A DNA stretch of 64,000 bases, taken from positions 12,691,830 to 12,755,829 of the forward strand of contig ML677386.1 of assembly GCA_007922305.1 (NCBI GenBank), given 5' to 3'. A program made the position numbers and the translations under genes. Below the pieces are notes generated by a model, which did no database searches, was not told the origin of the DNA, and saw only the letters and a program-made list of their open reading frames with translations. Each line of letters begins with the position of its first letter. Positions within the stretch are counted from its first letter, which is position 1. This document shows, one piece after another, positions 1 to 9,716 of this stretch. Source of the DNA: Dermatemys mawii (lineage: Eukaryota; Chordata; Testudines; Dermatemydidae).

Positions 1-850
1 GACCCTCTTCCCAGTGCAAGAGTGCCAGGCTAGGATCTTCATCCATCCTTGGTCCTTGAATCTGCAGAAGAAATCAAGCTATTCTTTAACCCCAAATACT
101 GCAATACTCCTAAACTCCTGTGTATTACCATATACACTGAGAAAGAGGATACTAACATCTATGTGTTATGTAAAGAAGTCACCAATGGTGAAAAAAATCC
201 AGCTATTTTATCATCTTCCAAATATATCTGCAGCAGCACAGTTAGTCCTATTTCTATACTCTACATTACCTATAATGATTTGAATTAATTTGTGATCTAG
301 TCCTACTGAATAGGAGTACCTTCCCAATGATTAGCACATTTCCAAACCTATCAATCCACATGCAAATGAGAAAAGGGACTCAGCAAGGAACAAAACATTT
401 AAAGTGCTTAGAAAACCCTCAGTACACCAGATGTGTGTGTGTGTGTGATGTTGTTATACATGGTTACCATTCCCATGAAGCTATTAAGTTATATCTGTCA
501 ACCTAATGGAGCCCTATTGGAAATAGCTCATCTCCAGGGCATCATGATGTAAAATACTTCATGCAAAAGGAACAGCTCTGATAAAATAGTGCACTCTGTA
601 TATTTTTTTTCTCTTGTAGATGAAGACTGTGGTGGTTTTGGAAGCTTTAGCGAAGAATAGTTGTATGTATAGGTTATCATAGCACTGTAGTGAAGGCATG
701 CTGCACATTCAGATCTGGCTATGGAAGGTTAGGGAAGAAGTGGAGCAAGGTTGATCTAGAAGGTTGGGTCCTTACCTGCAACTCTGGAGATCTAATTTCA
801 ATTACCAACTGCCACAGACTTCTTAGGTGACCTTCATAAGTCACTATGGG
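1..850. other. Unassigned non-coding DNA
   Basis: No reading frame here resembles a known protein and I recognise no repeat family. The only simple feature is a short (TG)n microsatellite at 432-448. Two overlapping frames of 80-90 codons near the left edge have no recognisable domain and look like chance. Confidence 0.5.
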
Positions 851-935
851 CTACATTTTAAAAGGTATTTAGGTACCTAAAGAGGTAGATAGGCACCTAG
901 TGGGATTTTCAGTAATTCCTAGGAGCCTAACTTCC
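851..935. repeat. Fragment of a foldback repeat with TATTTAGGTACCTAA-type core
   Basis: The segment reads as alternating 'aggtatttaggtacctaa' and 'taggcacctagtgggatttt' phrases. Related phrases recur in this window at about 43,940-44,095 and 50,505-50,655, and more weakly at 25,395-25,480. The recurring, partly self-complementary core suggests a short non-autonomous foldback (MITE-like) family common in reptile genomes. I cannot name the family. Confidence 0.45.
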
Positions 936-1485
936 TTGTGAAGTACTGGATTCTCCATCTCTCAATGTCATCGATTAAACCGTCCATTAATATAGAATGT
1001 TTTATTATTTACCATCTGAAGTCATTGCAGCTTGATTTACACCAAGAATGAATTCCTTTTGTATAAATAGCTTCTCTTAATTCAGGGTGCTATATCCCAA
1101 AAGCCAAAGATTTCTCTGGACTTTTTGCAGATAGTTGACAAAATACACAATTACACAGCTTTATTTTGATTAACTAGACATCCCGATGTTTCTGCTTCCA
1201 AGTGCCTTTGGTAGAACTAGATCTTTCAGCTAGAAGGTTTGTTTTGATATGCAGTGCTTTTTAAGCACCCTTACTAAATTATTATGTTCCATGTCACCCA
1301 CTTCCTGTGAACTTGTAGCTTATTAATTCATGCTATGTCATGGCTTATTGCAACATTAGGTAAATTTAGCAGCTTTTAACTCTAGAGTAATTCATTCTGA
1401 TTTTAGTTTGATACACATTTTGAAGGCTTTGTATAAACATATGCATACTGTATCTGGGATGGTTTGTGACTGTAAATTCCTATTC
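936..1485. other. Unassigned AT-rich DNA
   Basis: No coding or repeat signal recognised. Confidence 0.4.
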
Positions 1486-1489
1486 TGCA

Positions 1490-1925
1490 TCATCTTCTTC
1501 TAGACTTGGCCCCATCTGTATAGGGTCGTCTCTTTGAGTTTTTCTCCAATCTCCAATTACAATCTGTCTTGAAGCTGTTTTTCAGAAACTTTGCAGCTTG
1601 TCATATCCTTTTGTATGACATCCACCCATCTATCCAATCTGGGGTCTTCAAACCCTTCTCTTATACTCCCCTCCAAGTTTAGCATCCTGTGTTCCATATG
1701 TTCTTCTGATCTTCTCTTTGCATGCCCAAACCATCTAAGCCTGGATTCCCTCAGCTTGTCTATATTTGGTAGCACCTTCACACCTTCCCTAATTTGTTCA
1801 CTCCAAACATGATCTATCCCTGTAACTCCAAGCATCCATCTTAAATTGTTCATTTTCCCTGTATTCAAGATCTCCTCCTGTCTCTTCCTAAGTGCGCAAT
1901 ATTTGAAGCCATACAAAAGTTCTTT
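1490..1925 (-). pseudogene. RTE-type LINE, C-terminal fragment of the reverse-transcriptase polyprotein
   Basis: The minus strand encodes a 119-codon open stretch (1,557-1,916) that resembles the extreme C-terminus of RTE-clade LINE ORF2 proteins. It has 'LRWMLGVTGIDHVW', then a Glu-Gln-Ile-Arg-type segment, 'RLRWFGHAKRR', a run of acidic and basic residues, and 'RWVDVIQKDM', in the order known for that region. In the family this part lies after the reverse-transcriptase palm and thumb; endonuclease and catalytic RT motifs are absent. Sequence at 1,490-1,556 probably corresponds to the short 3' untranslated tail. This is a 5'-truncated insertion, as is usual for LINEs. The frame is open over the fragment, so it is moderately young or has escaped stops by chance. 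Expression is not expected. Confidence 0.72.
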
Positions 1926-2084
1926 TTAGTACTGTTCTTTTTAATTTTTAATTTTGTAAAATGAATTGGCAACATTAAATTATATTCATATTTATAACCA
2001 AGACCAAATCTATGCAAATTTGTAGTATGATGATGATCTTTCTTCTCATATGGGGGATATTAAAATTGTTGAGGCAAATAAAAT

Positions 2085-2370
2085 TTCATAGAATCCAAAG
2101 CCAGAAGGGGGCCACTGTGATCATCTAGTCTGACTTCCTGGAAAGAATTTACCTAAATTAATTCCTGTTTGACCTAGATCATATTTTAAAAAAAACTCAC
2201 CATCTAATCTTGATTTTAAAATTACAAGTGATGGAGACTCTGCCACATTGATTTTAAATTGTTCCAGTGATTAATTACCCTCACCGTTAAGAATTTATGC
2301 CTTATTTCCAATCTGAATCCAGCCATTGAATCTTGTCCTTACAGAGGCATGATTTTGGCCTCATGTGTAT
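2085..2370 (-). mobile_element. CR1-family LINE, 3'-end fragment
   Basis: The plus strand starts with a 'catagaatccaaagccagaa' phrase followed by 'tgatcatctagtctgac'. This is the reverse complement of the characteristic CR1 3' terminus, so the element points to the left. The following 250 bp ('gtgatggagactctgccac', 'cttatttccaatctgaat') continue the usual CR1 3' region in its expected order. No coding part is preserved. This is a typical 5'-truncated copy. Confidence 0.65.
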
Positions 2371-3179
2371 TAGAGAAACTAGTGTCATTCCTGTCTTATT
2401 GTTACTATGGAGAGTTGTCTGTTACTATGGAGAGAAGACTCCTTTCCTAAGGTGTGGTGAATTTGAAATGTTGACATGAGGGATGCTCATCTGATGCATC
2501 AAAGGGCTTTTCTACATGTTCAGCATTGTTTAGAATACATGTAGCTATATGCAGCAACAAAAGGCAGGTTGCATCCACTCTCATTGCCACGTGCAGCTAC
2601 ATATGGCAGTGAAAGGCTCTGGCAGGGGAAGGCATGGGAAGAAGGCTCCAGCAGCTCCCCACTGCTGGAGTCTTTCCATACTACCTCCTCTCTTCCAGAG
2701 CCTTTTCCCATTTCCAAAGTCTTTCATTGTGACAGACCCGAGTTAGTGAGACATTATAATGCTAAAGTAGCAGTGTAGATATGGGAGCCACTGTTTGGGT
2801 ATGTAGAGAGCCATCTAGACCCTACGGTATGTACCCTCACATAGGTAGTGGCTTGCCATCAACACTGCTATTTATACCTGTGTTAGTTGGGTGAGCAGTG
2901 TCTTTCCTCTACACACTGCTGCATAGACCTCCCTTATAGGTGTCAAGCAGTAACTTGTGCGTAGAAAAATACTGTTGTGTCAAATATTCTCCACAAATGA
3001 AAAAAAAGTTACATTTCATAATGAGAACAGGTATCTTGCTTTTATGATGTTCTACATTTCTCTTTGTCTGTGTTTCTCTTTTCCTCCTATTCCAGGACAA
3101 TAAATGGGGTTCCAAAAATTGGCAAATATTTTCCACTGTTTTTGGTTCTAATTTGACCCATTTTGTTCTTCATTTTATA
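2371..3179. other. Unassigned DNA
   Basis: A small direct duplication of 'gttactatggagag' lies near 2,400-2,432. Several overlapping frames of 65-75 codons around 2,520-2,780 lie on both strands of the same GC-richer patch and have no recognisable domain. About 2,800-2,930 resembles the middle of a foldback MITE, but termini are not clear. Confidence 0.4.
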
Positions 3180-3720
3180 TGTTCATTCAACTGTATATGA
3201 AAAAGCTATTGCTTTTTTAAGTTGATTAACGCCTCAGCATTGCTTCAGCATTTAATCAATCACAGCAGCGGTTTATTGCTTTGTTTACTACAAAGTCATA
3301 CAGATTAGCACCTAATTACAAAGTTAACTATGGTATAGTACATGCCTTATAAAATACACATTTATCACAGGAGGATTTTAAACGAAGACAGCCGTAGTGC
3401 ATTCAACTTTTTTGCCCTTTTTTCCCCCTTGAAATATGATTAATTTTTTTCATATGATTAGAATTATAGCTCCTTATCATGGTGGGTGAAGCATCGCATA
3501 TAAAACAGGAAAGGATCATGCCTTTAATTTCATGGGGTCAGAACTCTTTAATTTGTTTCTCAGCTCCCTTGGAGAAACAAAGACGATTGCTCTCTTTTCT
3601 GTGCATTGTCTATTTAAACGAAATGGTGCACTTGCCCTTTATTTATTCTTTCTTGTAAAGCTTAATTTTTGAACATGAATGTTGACTTCATGAAAACCAA
3701 GTTGGAATGGAGGGGGCAAT
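3180..3720. other. Unique AT-rich block, candidate conserved non-coding element
   Basis: No repeat family or frame is recognisable. The block is rich in homeodomain-type TAATTA/ATTAA cores and AT-rich octamers ('ttaacgcctcagcattgctt', 'tttaatcaatcacagcagc'). It has the look of vertebrate developmental enhancers in gene deserts. This is an impression from base composition and motif content only. Confidence 0.25.
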
Positions 3721-3730
3721 ATGGGTATGA

Positions 3731-3890
3731 TACAGACGCTCCACAAGTTACACAAATCCAAGTTACACAATTTCGAGCTTAGAGAAAAAGTTCTGTAATC
3801 TAGAAATAGCAGCATGTGTTTTTTTTTCTCTTTTGCGTAATGGTCGGAGATACGTTTTGGAGCGCTTGCATAACTTGAGGAGCGTCTGTA
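3731..3890. mobile_element. Small MITE with 21-bp terminal inverted repeats, TA-flanked
   Basis: The left end 'tacagacgctccacaagtta' and the right end (reverse complement 'tacagacgctcctcaagtta') match except for one base over the quoted 20. They face each other 160 bp apart. Both ends abut a TA dinucleotide, the usual target-site duplication of Tc1/mariner elements. The interior is non-coding. I infer a Tc1/mariner-type non-autonomous element. Confidence 0.6.
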
Positions 3891-5858
3891 GTACTGAGTT
3901 AAATAAATTATGTGGGCACTTTTTCAGGGATCATGTGTTAGGATAAGGTGACTGTATCCCGCATATATCTTACAGATTTTCTGTGACTGTGAAGGTGCAT
4001 GGGGAAACCTCCTCAGTGTCTATAAATATTTCAGTACTAATGTGAAAACCATCCTTGATTCCACAAACAGTGTCAGTTCTAAGTCAAAACAGAAGGTGGG
4101 CATTGTAACCTTCCTTTGCTGCCCATTCTCTCATTAATTAGGAGCCCTTTCAAAAGGTCCCCTCATTCTTCTGTTCTGACTATGTGGATATTAAGTGAAG
4201 CGTGGCGATCTCCCTGAAGACCTGCTGCTGGGTGAATTCATATTAAATTTGTTGAAGAGCACAGTTGTTATTGCTATCTAATGAGCTCAGTGTCATAAGA
4301 TTATTCAGTTTAAGAATGACTGTTTGCCAATCCTTGCCTTAGGGTCTGCTAGTATGAGGTTAATCATGAGCTTTTTGGTTAGGCTCTAGATTTCCCTGTT
4401 TTAGGAAACTGAGTAGCTTGAGGAGGAGGATCAATTGATTCATCTTTCAGTGAAAATCTAGTGCTTCATCTTGGAAGGAGGATACATTCATTACTGCAGC
4501 AGATGGGCTCCATCCTTCCTGAAGTGAGGAAGAGTTAATTCTCTGTTGGCCAACTTTCCTATAATCCCCTCTCTCAGGAAAGGCAGCCCCTAACAATCAC
4601 ATCGGCCCACTTTTCACCAATGCTGACTACTTCCAGTGGGTTCTGAATAGGGTTGTCTGATCCTCAGACCTTAGGTGGTATGCAATAGAGAGGGTGGCCA
4701 GAATCCAATGAGAACCTCAATGTAAGGGGTGAAAGTTAAGGTTGCAGAGATGCTGAAGACTTTTGCCCAGGCAGGGCAAAGGACTTTGTGGGGCCCTAAT
4801 CCTAAGGAAGAAGGTTTTGATTTTTTTATCTTTATTTATCCCAAAAGGAAGGACTTTTGAGTTTGGCTTCAAAGCTAAACTACCCAAGAACAACAGAAAC
4901 TGAAGCACAGCAAGATGGGGGAAACTGGGGAATAGGCCAATCCCAGTGAGGAGATAAGCCACTATGAAAGGTCCCACAACCCTTTTTATTTTCCTGCAGT
5001 TTTTCATGGCACAAGTGTGGCTTCATGATCTTTTACAAATTCATCCAATATCTCTGAGGAATTACAAATAAGTCATTTCTTTTCTCCTGACTTCGTTGGG
5101 TGTTTGCCAGCTGATCAATTTTCCCCACTTTCATTTTATCCCCTACCTTACATCCATTTTGGAATTTTCTTCTTACCAAAAGCAGCAAACAGGAATGAAA
5201 TAGTTCCCATCAGTGACTCCAGCCCTATAATTCTGAGGGGTACCAGATGCCCCAGTATATACCAGGGAAGTGTTTCCTTTCCACACCTAATTCACACTTT
5301 CAAGTTTCAAACACTTCTATTGTATCTATCTGCATGTAACTGTATTATTAACCAGTGGACCCCAGATTTACACTGGTATGAATGAGAGCAGGATCAATCC
5401 CAATAGATAATCTTAATTGTGTATATAGTTCAGGCATTTATCTAAGTTTGTATCTCCATGTACACATATAGTCTTTTTCACTATGAAACTTCAGGAAAAC
5501 AAATTTAAAAAGACTTCTTTTCACTGGTGTGCTTGTGTTTTTGAAAAGGGTTCTTTGCTTAGCAAAGAAGAAACCTGTGCATCATAGCAGAGTTGAATGT
5601 TAAAGAGCCATTGCTGACTGGGACATAGTTTCCTTGCTGACTCTTAACTATGTGATTAGTGGTACTTAAGACTCTGAACACGGAGAGCTCACAGAAAAAG
5701 GTCGGGGGAAGCTTCAGGTCAGACCTCTGAGAAATAGAAAAAATGTGAATTAATTAGGGTAAATTGCCTCATTTGCATTTGTGTTTTTGTCAAATAAAAA
5801 AGTAACTCACTTTCTTTGCTGAAAATAAGAAAAAGAATGTGTAGGAGTGTGACAGACT
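3891..5858. other. Unassigned DNA
   Basis: No element could be named. Frames of 93-96 codons at 4,717-5,007 (minus) and 5,104-5,385 (plus) have no recognisable domain. At 5,345-5,402 there is a partial copy of the 'agatttacactggtatgaat' repeat phrase that also appears at 12,360, 25,610, 38,190, 55,660 and 58,640. Confidence 0.4.
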
Positions 5859-6087
5859 AACTACCTTGTTATCTCTAATCAGAGAGGATGAGGTCCTCTT
5901 CTAGCAGCTGATCTGGAGGTGTGAACACCGAGAGAGGAGAAACTGCTTTTGTAGTTAGTTGATTAAACAAAGACTATGAATGGCTGGCTAACTACAAAAG
6001 CAGTTCATCCTCTCTCGGTGTTCACACCTCCAGATCAGCTGCTAGAAGAGGACCTCATCCTCCCTGATTAGAGATAACAAGGTAGTT
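5859..6087. repeat. Nearly perfect 100-bp inverted repeat with 29-nt spacer
   Basis: The left arm (5,859-5,958) and right arm (5,988-6,087) are reverse complements over 100 bp with only three mismatches. One is in 'taatcagagaggatg' versus 'taatcagggaggatg'; two are near 'gagaggagaaactg' versus 'gagaggatgaactg'. The spacer is 5,959-5,987. The right arm runs straight into a dispersed repeat (6,088-6,303), which suggests the left arm is an inverted duplication of that repeat's 5' part. The high identity implies a recent event or ongoing arm-to-arm correction. Confidence 0.9.
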
Positions 6088-6303
6088 CAGCCTAATTGAA
6101 CTAACCTTTGTTATCACTAACCTGGTTCTTGCTTACCTATTTATACCTGCCTCTACATACTTCCACTGCATGCATCGGATGAAGTGAGTATTAGCCCATG
6201 AAAGCTTATGCCTCAATACTTTTTGTTAGTCTTTAAGGTGCCACAGGACTCTTTGTCGCTTCTGCAGATCCAGTCTAATATGGCTACCTCTCTGATTCTT
6301 ATT
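6088..6303 (+). repeat. Abundant reptile dispersed repeat, 3' part
   Basis: It contains 'gcatcggatgaagtgagtat', 'cccatgaaagcttatgcctc' and 'ttagtctttaaggtgccaca', in the order of a very common turtle and crocodile repeat ending in 'tggctacctctctgattctt'. Other pieces in this window are at 59,436-59,525 (plus) and 60,750-60,822 (minus). I cannot name the family with confidence. Confidence 0.65.
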
Positions 6304-7500
6304 TTTTGAATAAATAAAAAAAAAAGTGGGGCAAACCATTCAGGTGACGGAGCTGATTTTTTAAAAGGTGAAGTATTTAAGCCATGCATAGTTGAACATC
6401 CTAAGTGGTTTGTAGTTCCACTGGGATTATGAGATGAGGTTAAGCATCACAAAATGAATTCCTCTTCTCTTGTGTCACTGAGTGTTAAGAGAACAGAAAA
6501 AGTAACCTATTTTTGTTACAATCTGAAATTATAAATTCTGGAGTTCCCCACTGATACCATTTAAACATTCTGCTATAAGTTGTATTAATTTATGGATATA
6601 TTGCAGTAGCATTGAACAGAAGCTTGTGAATGATCACCCTTTTCTGCCATTATGAGATTTTGGTTTCTCTGGAAGTGAGTTTTCTTGTGATTCTAGCCAT
6701 TTATAGGTTGTAGATATATTTGTCCACATCGCACACAATGAAACAAATATATGCAAGATGAGATAATAAGGCTATCAGAGCCGAGCCCCTTTTTAAATAA
6801 TTTCATTTATTTTATTTTCCTTACAAGTGCTAATGATAGAAGAGGAAACAAGATGATCTAACTGGTCTTTTTCCATCTTTGAGTTAAATACAGACTTCTC
6901 TGACCCTGGGGTGTGAGAATACCTCAAGTATCTTACTAATTATCATCAGCCTACTATAATTTGAGAACTTGAAAACAAATTACTTACTATGTTTCTGTTA
7001 CTAAAAGTTCATTGTTCTTATGACTTTTCACTCTTCACTGCTCACCTCCCATCCATATTCTGACATCAACAGTTTTGCAGGTTGCAGGGTGAAGATGCTG
7101 AGTGTTAGGTTGTGGATGTTCCTCTTCACATGTGCTTTTTTGCTTCATATCATTTGGCAGGATTGGTGAAATAACAGTCTACTGATGATCAAATTATTTG
7201 ATTTTCCAAGTAGCTGCTTACACTAATGATGGTTTATATATATATTTATAAAATTGTCTTTTTTTCCCACTGGAGTTAATCACAGAGGGCATAAGAAGCA
7301 TTGGAAGAATGGCTACCCATTGCTGTGTTATACAGAATGTTTAAAATAAAGATCCCCTTGAAAAATATCCTCTCCACTCTCAAAGATAATAGAAAGGCGA
7401 GAGACTCCATTGGGTAAGACCATCTCCCTTTTTTCAAGAAAAAGTTGTCTGATTGTTCATATAGTTTCTTTTGCTTAAACAGTAAAGCCTTATAACTAGA
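6304..7500. other. Unassigned AT-rich DNA
   Basis: A-rich run at 6,311-6,326 and a short TA tract near 7,232-7,246. No frames or recognisable repeats. Confidence 0.4.
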
Positions 7501-8300
7501 GTTGGTAGGATTTGATTTGTCAATAAATATCAGTAAACATAGATTTCAACTGATACGCTAAAATCAACCCAAAAAAATAATCAATCAGTAACCATCAGTG
7601 CACCTGAGGGAACCTATTTAAGTCAATGCCGCTAATATCTGGACGGTCCCAATAATATTGGGACACCTGGTCACCCTAGTGGGACTGCAGAGGGCTCCCT
7701 GCAACGCCACTGGGCTAGTGACGTGCAGTCCCTGCAGGCACAAGGTGCAGTGGGGGTGTGGTGAGGATTGGCCCCAGGGGTAGGTCACCCCACTGCTAAA
7801 TGACTCATGTGGTAGTGCAGGGAGCCCTCTGCAGTTCCACTTTCGGGGACCTGCTCTCTCTCGCTCATCAGCTAAGAGTGCCAGAAGCCTCTGCCCAGCC
7901 CATCCAGGACAGCAGCCTTCCCCTCACCTTGTGCCTGAAGGGCGCCCTGTGCAGCTCTAATCACTCACCAGCCAGGAACTCTTCAGTAGCACCCATGGCC
8001 AGGGACTTGTTCTCCTCCTTGCAGCCATGGTGGGAGTCTCTGCTCTGCCGGGCCAAGACCGCAGCCTGCCTTGCACCTTGTGCCTGGCTTTCTTGGGCTC
8101 CTCAGCCATGCAGTGACCCTCCTGCAGACCTACGGTCAGAGCTGCCCTAACCCCAACCTTACTTCCCTATAATTTCCAGCAACTGGAAAATAAAAATAGT
8201 TAAATATAGAGAAAAAAAGCTTTAAATAAAAATCAATATTAATTGTTGCAATAAGAAAAGAGATAGAGTTCTACCAAACTTACTTACAACAAAGGGCCAT
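7501..8300. repeat. Dispersed repeat with GC-rich core and AT-rich flanks
   Basis: The AT-rich entry ('aaatcaacccaaaaaaataa'), the GC-rich centre at 7,640-8,150 and the AT-rich exit ('aaataaaaatcaatattaat') match my memory of a turtle repeat. The phrase 'gggacacctggtcaccctag' marks the start of the GC-rich part. Inside it, 25-bp inverted arms lie at 7,679-7,703 and 7,816-7,840 with one mismatch. The 116-codon frame at 7,800-8,150 is rich in Ala, Ser, Pro and Cys with no domain, and is probably a by-product of GC content. Confidence 0.4.
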
Positions 8301-9360
8301 ATTCATTCAAGAAATCAATGGAACTACACCAGGTTAGATATGACCTTCTGTTGAACATTATGAGCATGATCCAGAACCTATTAAAGTCTATGGAAAGGTT
8401 CCCATTCATTTTAGTGGGGTGGATTGGGCTTTATAGTATCCTCTACTTCATAAGCACTGTTGTTTCTAGCCAAGAACCATTAGTATGTTAAGTACCTCTT
8501 CCAACTGAAGTAAATACATTGTTATGTTTGCATGCTTATTATTGTTACTGGAGAAGCAGTGTGTGTTTTGGTTATCTACAGAGAACAGTAACATGAGTGA
8601 TATTCTAGTAGCTCTTGTCTGAGTTTACACCAGATTCAGTTTATTGACCCACAAAAATATCTTTGCTTTAAACCATGAAAAGAAGCCCAAGATTACAATA
8701 GGATGTATACATGATACAGTAATTTATTCAATTGATCATAGACTTAGTTTCTTTTAGCGGTGATTCTGAAGCAAGCACTTTTTTAAAGCCTTTAAACATA
8801 AAGTGATTTATTTCCAAATACAGTAGGGAGTTTTTGTCCTAACAGTTTGTGACAATTCATATACCAAAATGGGAAATTATTACCTTTAAGGACTTAAGCT
8901 TCAATTACTCTTTTTGATCCAAGGCGCTAACCCAGTGCAGCTGTAGTAGCAGTGGATATAAATTAGCTCTTGTTGACTCCCATTGTGCTGAGGGAGTTGA
9001 GGGCCTTCAGGAGGCATTCAGCATTTTGCAGAATCAGGCCTTAGTGTAAATGAGGAGTGTATGGATCAGGAAAAGATAAGGTGTGAAGGCCATTGTTAAA
9101 GACAGACGGTCAAGGAAGGAGGAGTGAAGAGACTTAACAACACCAGAGAACCATCAACGCTCATCCATAACACTGCTCTACAGCCAAAATGCTTCTGAAA
9201 TAACGGTAGTCAAACTTTACTAATTCTGGGTCACTGAGAACCAAAATGATGCTTAAAATTGTTGATTGGCTCTAGTTTTCAAGATATGCTATTGGGTCAG
9301 TATATACGGTCCTTGACATGGGAATAGCGGAGGATAAGTGAGTTATAAAGGGAAGGGATC
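8301..9360. other. Unassigned DNA
   Basis: At 8,345-8,435 there is a degraded copy of the 'attaaagtctatggaaaggt' type short repeat. The rest is unrecognised and non-coding. Confidence 0.4.
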
Positions 9361-9461
9361 TCAATTTAAACTAGAAATGACTAAAATACATCTTTGACTG
9401 GATCTATGAATAAATCTATGACTGGGTTTGGACAGTGCTTGCTTGTTAGGCAAAACAATGA

Positions 9462-9543
9462 ATGATGCAATCTGAAGTTGGTATTGCGTCATACATGATA
9501 TGAATTGCATCATGTTATTCCTAGAAGTCATGGATGATGCAAT
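9462..9543. promoter_or_regulatory. Cluster of four TGATGCAAT (C/EBP-ATF composite-like) motifs
   Basis: The decamer ATGATGCAAT is exact at 9,462-9,471 and 9,534-9,543 on the plus strand and at 9,504-9,513 on the minus strand. A fourth copy with one mismatch (ATTGCGTCAT) is at 9,483-9,492, minus strand. TGATGCAAT is the C/EBP-ATF response element core; its complement ATTGCATCA is the amino-acid response element of vertebrate CHOP/DDIT3. The cluster ends 173 bp before the transposase-like start codon. Alternatives are transposase-binding subterminal repeats or a degenerate tandem repeat. Confidence 0.45.
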
Positions 9544-9576
9544 CATAACGAAGCTTACATCACTTTGCTGAACAAA

Positions 9577-9655
9577 TTTCCCTATATCTAGATAGCATAC
9601 AGTGTCGTGCTCTCTAGATTTCCTATATCTAGAAATCATACAGTGTCGTGCTCTC
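9577..9655. repeat. Tandem duplication of about 38 bp
   Basis: Copy 1 (9,577-9,614) and copy 2 (9,618-9,655) share 'cctatatctaga' and 'catacagtgtcgtgctctct' and differ at a few bases. The pair lies about 60 bp before the start codon at 9,717 and may sit in the 5' untranslated region or core promoter. Confidence 0.8.
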
Positions 9656-9716
9656 TTATTTGTCAGTGTTTGATTTTGCAAAGGGACACACTTCTGTTTA
9701 GCCAAAGTGAGCAGAG

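Noticed and set aside
5859..6087. CRISPR-like or microRNA locus
   Set aside because: There is only one inverted pair and the arms are far longer than microRNA stems. The genome is vertebrate, so CRISPR is not expected.
7800..8150. 116-codon frame as a gene
   Set aside because: No domain, Ala/Ser/Pro/Cys-rich from a GC-rich repeat, with no splice or promoter context.
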